In this document: positions 35,434 through 50,215 of the stretch, piece by piece
Layout: each line of letters begins with the position of its first letter
Position numbering within the stretch: position 1 is the first letter of the stretch
Origin: Trichinella spiralis
Lineage: Eukaryota > Nematoda > Enoplea > Trichinellida > Trichinellidae
Length of the DNA stretch: 64,000 nt
Reading direction: 5' to 3'
Assembly: GCA_000181795.3 (NCBI GenBank)
Contig: CM012954.1
Coordinates: 8,251,832-8,315,831, forward strand
Position numbers and translations under genes: made by a program
Notes under the pieces: model-generated
Database searches by the model: none
Told to the model about the DNA's origin: nothing
Seen by the model: the letters and a program-made list of their open reading frames with translations, nothing else

Positions 35434-37539
35434 TTATTTATTATTGGTTAATATCTCGTCAAACACAGAAGTGTCAACTTGTACAGCAACAGGCAGTGCT
35501 TGGAGAAGACGTTTCGCTTCTTCCAAATCCAGACGCAGTTGCAGTTTGATTTTCGCATCGTCGCTGACAGTGGTCAACTGTGGCTCATCTCCGACGGCAG
35601 CCGATCGGCCGGATCTTTTCAACTTGATCAAACTGTTCGACACTTTCTCAACCGAATCGATCACCTCTCTGGCTTGTTTCAAATAATTGCTGATCGCCTG
35701 TTTCAAGGCAATCTCAACCGTTTTTTGCATCATATTTTTTTGATCATTGGCATTTTTTGGTGGGAAAATTCTACAAAAACGATCCACCAACGCGAAACTG
35801 TCACCAACGTAAGACAATGCCGCTTCCGGTACGCTTTTTCTCGTCCAACGGTACAATCTTGGAATGTCGACGACGGTCGACAATTTTCCGTCCATTCTTT
35901 TCAACAGCCAATTCGACAATACTGTCTCACAAGTGACCGTTACGATCTCGTCCAATTGGGCCACGGTTTTCTCTAGACCCTGTTCCCAGAGTGGGCGTAG
36001 TTGTGGAAAATTGCCAAGTTGAAATCCAATGCGCAATTTGCATATTTCAGAACAACGTTGGCAAAAATTGCAAGCTTCGTTCAAAAATAGCACAACGTTG
36101 TTCAGAATATATTTCTCCTGGTTGGCCGTGGTTTGGACCAAATCCGATTGGTCAGTTTGTTCAAACTCGAGCTGGTCAATATTTTCCAAACATTGTTTCT
36201 TGTAGTTTAGTAAAAAATTTCCATAACTGTTCAACACATCGTACGTCAACTCGAGACAGCACGAAGCCAACGGCAGCAGGAAATTCTTGCACCAAATTTG
36301 TTCAATACAATTTTCAACAACTTCATGCAACTGAAAATGGTACTTGTTTTTCGACTCTCCACCGCTGATCACTTGGTCGCACCGTTTCAAGTGAAAACCG
36401 TTTTCCATCACCGCTTCCAGTTGACTTTGGATATTCTGGTAGCAGAGTTGGTAATAAACGCGCAGGTCGAATTTCGCATAAATGCCGTGCAACAAGTCGC
36501 GCGTGCTGCGTGAAATTGGTTTTTCCGTTTCGACAAAATTGGCGGCAAATTTGGTGAACACTTGAAAACCACGACGAAAATCTTCAACATCCGTCGGAAT
36601 GTAAACCGATTTCATGTTCTTGTCCACGAATCCAATAACTGCCGTCAACAAACAATCGACAAAGAAATTTGCATACTTGGCATTTTCACTTTCGTCAGCA
36701 AACAGTTGTCGGTATTGGTGGTGCAATTTGAAAAATTTATCCAAAACTCGTTTCAACAATTCCGACACGTTACTTTTGTTCCACTCTTGTTGCAGCAGTT
36801 CGCTGAAATTCGGTACAATCAATTGGTCGATGAAGATTCGCTGCATGGCTTGGTGACCATTGGCCGCGCAGAACAGGTCGAACAACAGCTTGAACTGAGC
36901 GCACCGTTTCCCATCAAATGCTTCCAACAGTCCACTTTCGAACTTCTCCTGCACGCATTGTTCAATCGAACCCAACGCCTGTTCCAAACATCGCTTCAAG
37001 CTGTCCTCACTGTCGCACTGTTCAATCAGAGCTCGGGCTTGGAATATGTAGGCGATCAATTTGCCAATGCCGAAATATTTCCACTCGTCCCGGCTTTCTT
37101 CAAGTATCGTCTGCAGTAAAAGTTTGCTCTCTTCCAAGCATGTCATCGTTCTCATCCGGCGCATCGTTCGGCCAACGTCCTCGGACACTTTGTACCTCTG
37201 TTTCAACTTTTCCCTGAGTTTGGCGCCCATCGTGACCACATCTTCGGTCAGTAGGTTGAAATTCGCCGCCGCCTGTTCAGCACAGTGGACCAGAGCGTCG
37301 ACTGTCGACTGCACGTTGGCCAAACTCGACGACAATTGTACAAATTCCACGTAGTCTTCGTTGATCATTTCCACCATACTGTTCTGCAAACTTTTCAAGT
37401 AAATTCCAAGATCGCCACGAATTCGTTCCAAACTGTAACTACGATCCAGACAATCGCGAACAAGCTGCAGCACGTCGAAACTGTCCTGCGTGAAGGCCGA
37501 ACAATCGAAAGCTAAATTTTTCCACTCTTCTTCCACCAT
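35434..37539 (-). CDS. COG2: Conserved oligomeric Golgi complex subunit 2 (COG2)
   Basis: A single uninterrupted exon of 701 codons from ATG 37539 to TAA 35434 (human COG2 is 738). The N-terminus matches the COG2 family: FTQDSFDVLQLVRDCLDRS, then LERIRGDLGIYLKSLQNSMV and INEDYVEFVQLSSSLANV (human: EELRDDLELYYKLLKTAMVELINKDYADFVNLST). The remainder is alpha-helical, as expected for a CATCHR-fold tether subunit. COG2 belongs to lobe A of the COG complex, which tethers vesicles in retrograde transport within the Golgi. The lack of introns is striking beside the multi-exon neighbours. Its 3' end faces RBM19. Confidence 0.93.
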   Translation of the reverse strand: MVEEEWKNLAFDCSAFTQDSFDVLQLVRDCLDRSYSLERIRGDLGIYLKSLQNSMVEMINEDYVEFVQLSSSLANVQSTVDALVHCAEQAAANFNLLTEDVVTMGAKLREKLKQRYKVSEDVGRTMRRMRTMTCLEESKLLLQTILEESRDEWKYFGIGKLIAYIFQARALIEQCDSEDSLKRCLEQALGSIEQCVQEKFESGLLEAFDGKRCAQFKLLFDLFCAANGHQAMQRIFIDQLIVPNFSELLQQEWNKSNVSELLKRVLDKFFKLHHQYRQLFADESENAKYANFFVDCLLTAVIGFVDKNMKSVYIPTDVEDFRRGFQVFTKFAANFVETEKPISRSTRDLLHGIYAKFDLRVYYQLCYQNIQSQLEAVMENGFHLKRCDQVISGGESKNKYHFQLHEVVENCIEQIWCKNFLLPLASCCLELTYDVLNSYGNFLLNYKKQCLENIDQLEFEQTDQSDLVQTTANQEKYILNNVVLFLNEACNFCQRCSEICKLRIGFQLGNFPQLRPLWEQGLEKTVAQLDEIVTVTCETVLSNWLLKRMDGKLSTVVDIPRLYRWTRKSVPEAALSYVGDSFALVDRFCRIFPPKNANDQKNMMQKTVEIALKQAISNYLKQAREVIDSVEKVSNSLIKLKRSGRSAAVGDEPQLTTVSDDAKIKLQLRLDLEEAKRLLQALPVAVQVDTSVFDEILTNNK

Positions 37540-38114
37540 ATTTCAAAAATTGCAATCGAAAAATAACAAACAATTTATCGTCAATTGACAGAACAATTAA
37601 AATAATTTCCAACTATTGACAATCTAATTGATGTGATTTTCCACTTTTATATTTTGCACATTTTACGATTACAGTAATTCATGTATCGTATGAACGTGAT
37701 TTTCAGGCTGAATATCACAAAAATATATTGTGCCTTAATATACTTTAACTGAAAATTATATACACAATTGTTGAGGAAATTTTAAATAAAAAAATTACTT
37801 TATATGAATCATATTGTTGACACTGCGCAATGCTTCAACTCGAAACATTCAACAGGTAATTCAAAGCGGCATACATTTGATTTTTCTTCGTTGACTTTTA
37901 AAACACAATTCATAACAGTAATTATTTTAATACTGTTTCTTTATTTTCTTTTCAATATTCATGCTCCCCAGGCTGTCAATTAAGCGACAGTCAAGGTGCG
38001 TCAAGTGGGGATTTTCGAACAGAGTTCTTTTCACGTGTACAGTTTAGCATAGTTGACAGAACATGAAGAATATTGAATATGAAGCAAATAAAACAGTTCA
38101 TCGTCGTCAGCAAT
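37540..38114. other. Spacer between COG2 start and PAQR 3' end
   Basis: Contains the COG2 promoter and PAQR 3' UTR, both on the minus strand. AT-rich, no further feature seen. Confidence 0.6.
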
Positions 38115-39598
38115 TCAGAAAAACGGTGGACGGTTACCCGTCACAGCAGATTCTTCTTCACATGGTCCAGCCGATAATCTGTAAACGGCCAATTCACTTA
38201 TGCCATGATAATGAACAAACGCCGCTGCCACGACGAACAAATGAAAAAGCTGGTGCGATTGACACTACAAATAACAAAAGTCAATTATGGTTAATTTTAT
38301 GGTTAAGAGAAAATTTTATTTTTACCCAAATATCACATTTTCCAGGAAAAAAGCGTTCTGGCACACGCAAAGCATACAAAATAGCTCCGGAAATGTACAG
38401 CACTGCCATAAGCATCAACCATCCAAACGATGCTTCATTAAATGCCGAATATACACCTTCCGTCACAAAATAATGCACACATGGTATAATTCCACATAAG
38501 CCAAGAGAAACAAACATTACTGAAAAAAGTGAAAAGAATTAATTTTTCGAAAAATTAATTCGTGAAACAAATAATTACTTGTTCTAGTAGGCCGATGCTG
38601 TGGAGAGGAGAATTGATCAATTAACGATACAATAACACAACCAGTGCCTAAAATCACGATGAAAACTGTGTAAAATATTTTCACTCCACGTCGACAATAA
38701 AAGCCGTAGAACAGCCATGGCACAAATGATCCCACTATCAACAACGATATTCCGCAATAATCTAGCCTAAATGAAAAAAAAAATAAACAAAGAAAACAAT
38801 TATATATATATATATATATTATATGTATATGTTAGTTAATAATATAATTTTCAAACTAACTTGCTAAATATTTTCACAACACGCTCAGAATGACAAGAGA
38901 CTGTATGGAAAGCGCTGGAAAATCCAAGACACGTAATGGCGCTCAAAAAGAACACTGAAAAGACAAGCTTCTCCTGCCACTGCACTTCTGTTTCTGGTCT
39001 GGACAGAAAATAAGCCGCCACTCCAATAAACGTTGCGCATCCCAACATGTGAGTCCAGATATTACCAGTTTCAGTGTGTAATCGAAATATCGACTTGAAA
39101 CAAGCGTTGAAAGACGGCAGCGGTGGACGATGTCCAGATTTGAGAAAATCATTATCTCTAAGCCATTCCGGAAGTGAATGGAAATGAGTTACTGTCCAAG
39201 ATGCTTCCCAAACCTACAACAAACAATTATTGTAGAAAATATGCACTGTTGTGCTCGATCTTGCGCTTTACCTTTTTGACAAACATTTCAGCATTCTCTT
39301 TAGCAGTATCAAAAGATGGAAAGCAAAAATAATCTTCCACTTCCAAATCGTCCACCTCATCTTGATCGTACAAAATTTTCTGTTCGTAATGAATTTCCAG
39401 TTCTTTCTTGTCATTTTCCATCATCAATCGTGATCTAAGCTCCGTTTCATCGCACCATGGCAAAACTGGTCTGCAGGACGTCTCATCTAGCATACCTTCG
39501 CAAGCATCTTGAAATTCTTCACTATCCGATTCAGAAGTTCGACAAACATTATCCGGATGTTGGACAATTATTTCGATTGGTACTGGAGGCTTTTCCAT
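38115..39598 (-). CDS. Adiponectin receptor-like seven-transmembrane protein (PAQR family)
   Basis: Five exons on the minus strand: 39598-39272, 39213-38861, 38766-38579, 38519-38326, 38264-38115; 403 residues, phases agree. The first 110 residues are acidic and cytosolic-type. Then LPEWLRDNDFLKSGHRPP, ETGNIWTHMLG, SAFHTVSCHSE, KLDYCGISLLIVGSFVPW, RVPERFFPGKCDIW and SHQLFHLFVVAAAFVHYHG, nearly identical to AdipoR1/2. The zinc-binding residues of AdipoR (His in FHTV.CHS, Asp in LDY, and both His of HQLFH) are all present. AdipoR/PAQR-1/2 proteins act in lipid and membrane-fluidity control, probably as ceramidases. I start at ATG 39598, just after an acceptor-like TTTATTTAAG; the frame is open to 39697 with further ATGs at 39622 and 39667. 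The C-terminus has a short extra tail (PCEEESAVTGNRPPFF). Confidence 0.93.
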
Positions 39599-41888
39599 CT
39601 TAAATAAATTAAAAATACTCATTAAATTTATTTTTTCACTATGCTCCCTCTTATCTTTAAAACACATTTTTGAATAGTTTAAAACCAACAAATGCAATTG
39701 TCAATAACAAAATGAGCAAAGCTAAAACACTAAGCAAATTCGATTTTATAACAAATTTTCAAAATTCAAAAGTCGAAACCACTTTCAGTGCAAACCAGAC
39801 AGAATTAGAAACTAGACAGACAAGAATAACACAGCATGCATAACGAGGGTGCGCATTTTTGGAAGTTGACGTAATTACTCAGAGCAAAACGAAAATTCAC
39901 AGTTATACTGAGAATAAAATTAATTTCAAACACAAATAGTATTTGTTAAATTTTAATAATGAGAAATTTTTATTCATATAAATTGGTAAACATTTCATGC
40001 TTTTGTAATAAAAGCATAAGAAAGAAAAAAGAAAAATTCTATCGTCACTGCCTATTGAACAAATTAAGCAATTACACTATGTTAATAATAAACTAATGCT
40101 CTCAAATGCAAATATAAATTGATAAACCAGAATAGCTTCAATTAAGAAGCCTAAAGCTACAATAATATACATAACACAATATGCTTTTGAAAAGTTGAAA
40201 TCTATGAAACAATTTTTAGCAATGCACAATTTTACATTTCTTTAAAACGAAAAGTTTTACATGATTCTAGAAATATATAAAAATGAACTGAAAATTTAAA
40301 AAAATTTGTGTCATTGAAAAACAAGTGCAAGCTTGAATGCATAATGTAAAACAACAGAAAAAGCGAACCAATCTAGTACATTATAAAAACAGAAAATAAA
40401 AAACACTCAAAGAATGCTCGTTGTGCTATCTGGCGAAAGATACTTGTTTCAATTATACAAAAATTAATTTCGCTTTCAAGACTAATATACAATAAACAAA
40501 GCTCCAAAAGAGCACACTTATCTCACTCACTAATCAATCCTGCAAACCTCACTTATTTTGTCGGTCATTACTGTCAGTAATCTGAACAAATGTAGGTTGG
40601 ACTACACAAATGTAGAGATAAAAAGTGAAGTCTTTATTTGCAATTCTTTTGTAAATAAAATAAATTTTTAAGCAAAACTTTTTTAAAAGTTTTACAAAAA
40701 AGAATAACTTTAATTTACTTATGATGCAGCTAAATAAGAAATAATAATAAATGTAACTAACTCGCCAATAGAGACAAACGGTTACTGTTAACAATCACTT
40801 AACAAAGACAACAAACATCAAATCATACTGTCGATAATAGACTTGAAGATCGTTAACTTTACATATTTATGATTCTTATAAAGCATCTTTTGCTTTGTTC
40901 TGCCAAATTCTAGCGAAATAATTTTTTCCTTATGATATTTAAAGATTTAAAATAAACATATCATACAAAGAAACACGATTTTTCAACAATGCATTTATCA
41001 TTATTCGTTCAACTATTTAAATATTAAACGATAAATTTTACTGACACCAAAAATATTATTTTTATCCTAATATTGCACATTATGTTCAGGCCGTAATCGC
41101 AAATTTAGCTGTTTTATCAACAACAACAACAGTTGGCATAAAAGTCAACAGAACTAACAATAAGAAAGATGTAAATATTTATGTACGTAAACGCGAATAA
41201 ACAAAATGCTGATCAGCATTAAATATAGATTTTTAAAGTTAATGAACCTAGAACAAGGAAGTAACAATGATATGCATGTTTAAAGCAAAAATATTATGGA
41301 ATAAATTCAACTTATGCAAAAATTTATACTTTTAACACTTGAATTTTTAAACATCAAAACGTAATTCTTATACCATGAAATGTTATATTTATTTTATCTA
41401 TTTCAGAGAGCGATATATATCGTACTAAATCTGTTGACCAGTCGTCTTCAATAAAAGTTGTTTATTAGTTATTAACAGCATAAAAACTCAAAACAATTAA
41501 TCAGTTAAAAAAGAATTAATAAATGTCACTTAATTAAAATAAACATTATATGACTGAATTCTTTTATACAATAAAAAAATACAATAAAAATAAGAATAGT
41601 AATATTGCTTACAATTTTTGAGTTCCGCCTGCGGAAGTCTAGTCACAGCCAGAAGCAGAAATGCAGCTTCCAAGAAAGCAGAACAGGAAATAAAACGAAA
41701 ATCCCCTCTGACAACTTGTTTGGCTAAACGCTTTCCATTGTCATAAACACGTTGTGACAGTAAGATTGTTAAGCAACAAAGTAATACTTGACTATCACAA
41801 AATAACGGATTACTGTGTTATTTAAGTTTTTCAGATCAGTTTAGTTGTTTTCTTTTCTGGAATTTTTTATGCGAGAGTTTTAAAATTG
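39599..41888. promoter_or_regulatory. PAQR / CRK divergent region with possible 5' UTR exons
   Basis: 2.3 kb between the two divergent start codons. Minus strand: a GC-richer open block (about 41817-41613) ends in donor AAATT|GTAAGC, and a second block 40609-40555 is flanked by acceptor TTGTGTAG and donor AATAA|GTGAGG; both could be 5' exons of the PAQR gene. Plus strand: the same block offers donor ACA|GTAAGA at 41758/41759 and an acceptor tttttcag at 41831-41833, which would make it a CRK 5' UTR exon instead. The remainder is AT-rich with nothing else seen. Confidence 0.4.
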
Positions 41889-44010
<2,122 letters not shown>

Positions 44011-44184
44011 GGCGTGGCGAGGCCACAAATGAGAAAGTTTGTTATCTCATTTATTATATATATGAATATTTGAGCAAAAATATTTGTCACTTTGTCTCAC
44101 ATATTTGCCTTTTAAATGTACATTGGTGTAATTATATTTGTAATGCTGAATGCTTTTTTCTTTTTTTGTAGTTACACTCGAAAT

Positions 44185-44190
44185 AATAAA
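44185..44190 (+). terminator. Poly(A) signal for CRK
   Basis: AATAAA 175 bases after the CRK stop codon, the first canonical signal downstream. Confidence 0.6.
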
Positions 44191-47100
44191 GAAAACTCTT
44201 CGATTTGTTTATTGCCAATTTCATACCATCAACGTCCGTACAGTCTGAGGAAGAAAAGATAATTAATTTTTGCATTAAAAAATATTATTTTTCGACAAAT
44301 CACAAAGTACGGTTTTTGCTCGTCTGCAACAGTGAAATTATTTGAGACGAATGGGCAGTGGATATTGTCAACAGTAACGGGATATCGTTAATAATTTATC
44401 AAGTAATCAAGTCCAGTGCATCTAGGTTCGCTATTATGAATCAGATCTGCAAATTTTAAATCTGCCAACTGACCAGCATAATTTGCAATAATCAAGCAGC
44501 TAGAAATTGAAATATGAATTTTGCCTAGAAAATGGTATTTCAAAATTAGAAATTTACTTTTTATTTTATTTTGTTTCCTTTTTTTTGCTGCTTAGGATGG
44601 TAGTGTTCAAGCTCGAAAATTTGACAGCAACAGTCGACCACAGTATGCGCTGAACACTTGAAGCACATATCAGTACTGTGAACATTCTTGGAGAAGGAGG
44701 GAAAAAAACGTACGTGGCATATGAAATTTTCCTTTCCTTCGTTTAGTATCAGCTACTATTCAGAGAGCTTAAATCAGAAGTGGGCTTTTGAAATAATTTT
44801 CTGAGAATTTTTAGATCTCTCTAATTATTTGGCCGTAACATGCAAAGAATATCCGGACAGTGTTAATAATTATACGCAATGGCTCTTCCAATAAGTGAAC
44901 AACAACAAAAGCTTCTTGCACTGCTTTCATGATCCGCAATTTTATTCATTAATTCCGTTCAACTATTCTGAAAATGTGACAAGTAGCAAAGTATAGAAGT
45001 TATTCTTTCCGGAACTTTTATTGCATCTCTGTTCTTCCAGTTACCATTTATCACAATTTCTAAAGTAATGTTTCTTTTGCATAATTTGCTTTTATTATTG
45101 TTTTATTTTCACTTGGCACAGGCTAACTTGAAATCACAAACCATCCATACCTATCAGAAGTTGAATTTCTGAATTCAATATTTGGCAAAAGTATTCTGAT
45201 TTGCGAACTGTGGTCTGCATTCATTTCCGATTCCTTGATCCTGAAATTAATTTTGGTAAGTAACGTTTACATTCATTTTTTATTTAAAATTTATTACTGT
45301 TACATAATCAGAAGATGTGTATATGAGGTGGAGGAGATTGGTGTTAGTTCCATTTCCAAAAATATACAGTTTGCATAGTTCTTATATGACTGATTTCATA
45401 TAAATACATGATACGCGTTTATATGATATTCCAGGTTTACTAGCGTTATAAAAATTGTCTATTATTGATTGCTTTTACAGTTTTGACTGCATTGCATATT
45501 GACTGTTTTAATTACAACTCTTCTTTTTACTACACTAGTTTTTATACACGCAGTATGTATTTATTATCAATTTGCAGAAAATTGTACGAACGTTATTTTG
45601 AATTTTTCATTGAACCTATGTATAGTTTTTAATTATTCACTGGTAATTACTTTGATTTTCATAACTTTGATATTGAAAATGTTGATAAAAAGTTTATTTA
45701 CGTAAGTTTTCATTTACGTATGTTGCATAATGAGCTTAGGCAAGTCAGATAGGCGGCTGTTTTGTTAAACTTCCGCATTTGAGATTGTTGTAATCATCTT
45801 AAAAATTGATGCACATCCGCTGCAAAGATACCCCCGTCTGATAGTGTTTTCTTCACCAGTGGAAAGTGCGCGTTAAAAGTTGTCACCTTGGAAAATTAGT
45901 TTGATGAAAAATTGTCTTTTTTAATTAAGTTAATGCAAGTTGTCATTTTGATTAATACTTTTAGTGGACAACCGATAGACAGATAGATAGATCTATACAC
46001 CTTAAAGTAGTGAAAAAATTTTTTCTTCGTCACCTGTCTTCATCTAATAATCATAATGCTAAAGAAAACTGTTGTATTTGCAAGCATATTACAATTATTT
46101 ATACATATGTAAAGATGTGTTATTTGTTTAGCTGAATATTCATTTACATAATATTACTGTAGTCAAATTGGAAAGTGATTTTCAAGGATTCTCTTTTGGC
46201 GTGTCAAATAATGAATTTAGTATTCGATAAAGCGATAGATTTGCTGATAAATTATAGATAGATAATTGGAATGGGCGATTGATAATTCTTTTGTGTTGAC
46301 ATTAATTGCTACCGTGATTTGACGCTTCAATGCAAGGCTTCTTTTAGAAATTTTCATCTACCTTTACCATGATTATCTAATGAACTTTTAATAAACTTTC
46401 GTTGTCAATTGTATTTACGCTTTAGCATATGCGCATGAATTGTATGAAGGACATGCATTTATATGATGAACAAAATGGACATGAAATGAATTGCTTAAAT
46501 GAGGAAGTGAAATTTGTAAAAGGAAACAAATAAATAAACACGCTGTGATTTTATTTTTCAAAATGGACGAATTGCTTTAGTTCCATGATAAAAATCTGTT
46601 TTCCAATCTACAGGGAATCCAAGAATATATAACCCAGCGCTTCGGATAATTCATTTTTGTTATTACTTTTTGTCTCTGTTGAATTTCTTGAAATGGGCAT
46701 TTAAATTTTAAGTAATGTTTCTAAAAGACTTTGTTATTAAAAAAATTAATAAACACGATTTGCTAAATGTCACATGCAGTCTGTTGTGAAAGTCAATACA
46801 AGCGGCTTTTCAACAACGCGTGCTCAGTGAGAATGATCATACATGGTGGGGGGGGGGAATATTTTTGAAAATAAATTTTATTAAATTCAGTTTTCCAGTC
46901 ATTTCATAATTTGGAATAGAGAGATGATCAACAATTATTATTATTATTATTATATTTTTTGTTTGTATAATAATATTAATTATTTTTCCGTTAAAAAAGC
47001 TGAAAATATGTTCATTATTTGTGTGAATCTTTTAATAATTAAACTTTTTGCAAGAAAATGAGAACAGATTTTAATGAGAATTGATTATTTTACGTTAAAG

Positions 47101-50100
47101 TAATAATAAATTTTATTCAGTAAGCATATCTAATCTGTGGAAATTAATAATTTAAATTCAACGACACGGTCGTATATTTATATATTTGAATAATATTTAC
47201 TTATGTGTTTTTTGTTAATTTTTTATATTCTTATTTTAATAAGTTTGCACAGTATCATCGGTGAAATTAGCTCTGTTGCTGATCGATTCTGTTGTATATG
47301 ATAATAATTATATGAAAAGCTTTATTTTTGTTTTGGGAGTTTTTAACTTTTTCAGATTTTATGGTAGAAAAAAATTTTATTACCTTTATTTCAAAGAATT
47401 TATTTTCAACAGAATAGTGTTGTTAAACATTTAGCTGTTTTTTCCATTTGAATAATAATAATAAGTGCTGCACTGTTGTGCGCAGTGTATTCAAAAAATG
47501 TTTGAAATCTTGGTGTCAATTTTGATTAAGTTCATTTAAATGAGAATTTTATTGCTGTAAAATTAAGTTTGTTTTATCGATGCATTACAACTTTAACATG
47601 CTCTTTTTTATTCTTTTTTTGATGTTTGAAAATTAATAACAAATTTTTGAAGAAATCCATAACTTTTATTTATTAATAATTAAATAATATTTTTATATAA
47701 AAATTACTTTTAGTTTGTCATGTTATTCATTGTTTTTTAATTTTGAAATTGAATTAAAATATAATTAAAAAGATATAATTTATTATTTGTTCGATTATTA
47801 TTATATTTTTGTTTTAGTTAGTTGGCATGAATTTAAAGTCGCGTCATCTAATGAGCAGTTATATGCGTTTTACATTCTAACGCAAATTTGAATTATAATT
47901 TAATAAATAATGCGAAGTGGAAAATAATTAATCATGCATGCATAATGGGGAAAAAATTGTTCAACGTTGAAAATAAATTTGCAGAATTTTGAGATGTGCT
48001 TAAGATTGTCAGCTTAAATGAACAAAGAGCACACATAATTGCTAACTAATTGCTAATGACCAATTGAGCTTGAAAGGTGGTGATTTTTTTTTTCATTTCT
48101 TCTTCTTCTTCTATTTCGCTTTTTGCTGAACAAATTGGCCGTTGATGAATTTTCAACTGGAATGTTGGGATACTGTTGATTTTTGAATTGTATTATTCCT
48201 TCTTGTGCTTTTTCCTTTCGCTGGAAATTGACATCTACAAGACAAGAGGGGCTTTACAGCTTGAAAAGTTGAAGTTGCTTTTCTGCCAAATGACAAATTT
48301 GGCTTCTGTTTGAAAAATTGCAAATGTTATCGACAACAAACAAATTTAAATTAACTTTCATGCAAGTAATGCTAATAGCAATCAAGCGCGCGATGCTCAC
48401 GGTCCATTACGCGACAGTTTAGGTGAACATTGAAAAAAAAGTTTCACACAGCTATAAACATATATATATTTATGTTTGGAATGAGATTATTGTATTTTTC
48501 TATTATATTTTGGGCAGATATTTCAAATCAACAAAATTATTTTGATAATTTTAATATTTATGAAAAAAAAGTTAATTTTTTTTCAATTCAGCTTTATGAA
48601 GTAAAAAAATTAAACAACAATTTAAAAATTGGTACTGTTACTGAACTGATGAATGCTGCTGGTCACTCAGTCAGTTCATTCGGTGCTGGTTGTTCTTTGA
48701 ATTTTCTACTTCACTAGTGACTGTTCAATTGGCCGTGCGTTTTACAGTTATTGAAACGTTGTTTGTCAGTTAAGATTGTCAGAATTGAATCTGCTCAATG
48801 GTGCACAAACGTTTTTGCACTAAAATTGACACACCCGTAAAGCTTCAGGTGGTCAAATCACGGCTAATCGAAAGCAACGTGATGCGTGAATCAAGTATTA
48901 ATATCCATAGTAGGTGTTTAGATCGGCTTGTTGTGTTGCTAAGCGCGCCACAGCCATCCATTCAACCATCATCCAAATTACTATTATTGGTTGCTCTTTT
49001 TTTGTTTTATTATTTTTAAATTTATTCTCTCATCTATCTACTGATGTAATGTTTGTTTTTAATTAAATATTCTCCGACTCTCTCTTCCGTTTTGGAGATA
49101 TTATTTACTGCTTATTTTGTAATATTTTCATTTTTTTCTCATTGCATATATTTGTTTGCTTGCTTTGTTTTTCTTTTTGTGCTCTTCAGTCATCCATCGC
49201 TCGTATGATATTATTGCATGTCACGCGTGTTCGATGATGACCAACAATTTCTTATAACTGCGCATCTAGCAGTCCATTACTTGAACGGACAAATTCAATC
49301 TTGTACTTGATCAGCTTTGTCAAGAAATCAATTACTTTTTAATATAGGCGCTAATTTGAGAGTCTCCTGTGGTTGGTCGACGACAGCAGCTGGTGTTACA
49401 CGTGAACCGCCGCTTCCGATACCATCATCCATGGGTATTTTAAATTATTAACAAACTCAGCTGAGAATTGGGCGGCACCTCATCGTTTCCTGACACCATC
49501 ACACTGTTCTACTGCTAGCTGTGAACACACACACAGGCGCATAATTTTTGCATTTTCTCACTCTCCACTGGCTGACAGTGGGACGACCAATAATCGTCGT
49601 GCATCGTCATTATATCTTCCTCCTCCTTTTTCAACTCGTTGTCGTCTTCATCATCTTACAACGTGAAATTATTGTTAGTCCACATCCGTCAATTGAAGCT
49701 ACACCATACCAAGCAAACAAGCAGAAGACTATCCCATCTTCCTTTTTTCTCTCATTCATCCAACACTGGTTTGTTTTTTATATTAATTTTATTTTAATTT
49801 TTACAATTATATTTTTATGCAATTTTCGATGCAGCGAACAAACAGCCGGCTAACTTTGTTCAACTGGAGCTGTTGTGGTTGTTGTTGTTGTTGTTGTTCT
49901 TGGCCAATCTGTTTGTCTGTTGGAGATTATTTTCCAACAACCAACTCTTAAAGGTGAAACGTTCAGCATTGTCGTCGTCAACCGATTGTTAAATCCTTTG
50001 CGTGCATCATCCCTTTCGACGTTGTTCGCTTTTTTGCTTCTGCTTTTAAGCATTGCTTTCGGAGGTCAGCATCGCTGTTTATTATCATCTTTGCTGTTCC

Positions 50101-50215
50101 GCTTCATATCCACATTTCTATTTCTGATTTAGTGACTTGAAGCAGTTTTGTTGTTGTTGTTTTTGTTGTTGTTGTTGTTTACGAAATTTTTTGCCTGTGC
50201 TCTTTGGCTTTAACG
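44191..50215. other. 6-kb gene-poor region upstream of the Ly-6/ODR-2-like gene
   Basis: AT-rich with short open frames only. Noted: a G-run at about 46848-46857, ATT repeats at about 46937-46955, TTC repeats near 48100, (GTT)n at 49873-49900 and 50147-50180. A 74-codon plus-strand frame at 48798-49019 (starts MVHKRFCTKID) has no recognised domain. Sequence from about 49300 is less AT-rich and probably contains the promoter and 5' UTR of the next gene. Confidence 0.5.

Noticed and set aside
35479-37515. Multiple plus-strand frames antisense to COG2
   Set aside because: Shadows of a 701-codon gene with strong homology on the opposite strand.
45499-45705. 68-codon hydrophobic frame resembling a small membrane protein
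   Set aside because: Composition equals that of surrounding AT-rich DNA (Phe, Leu, Ile, Thr); no conserved feature or expression signal.
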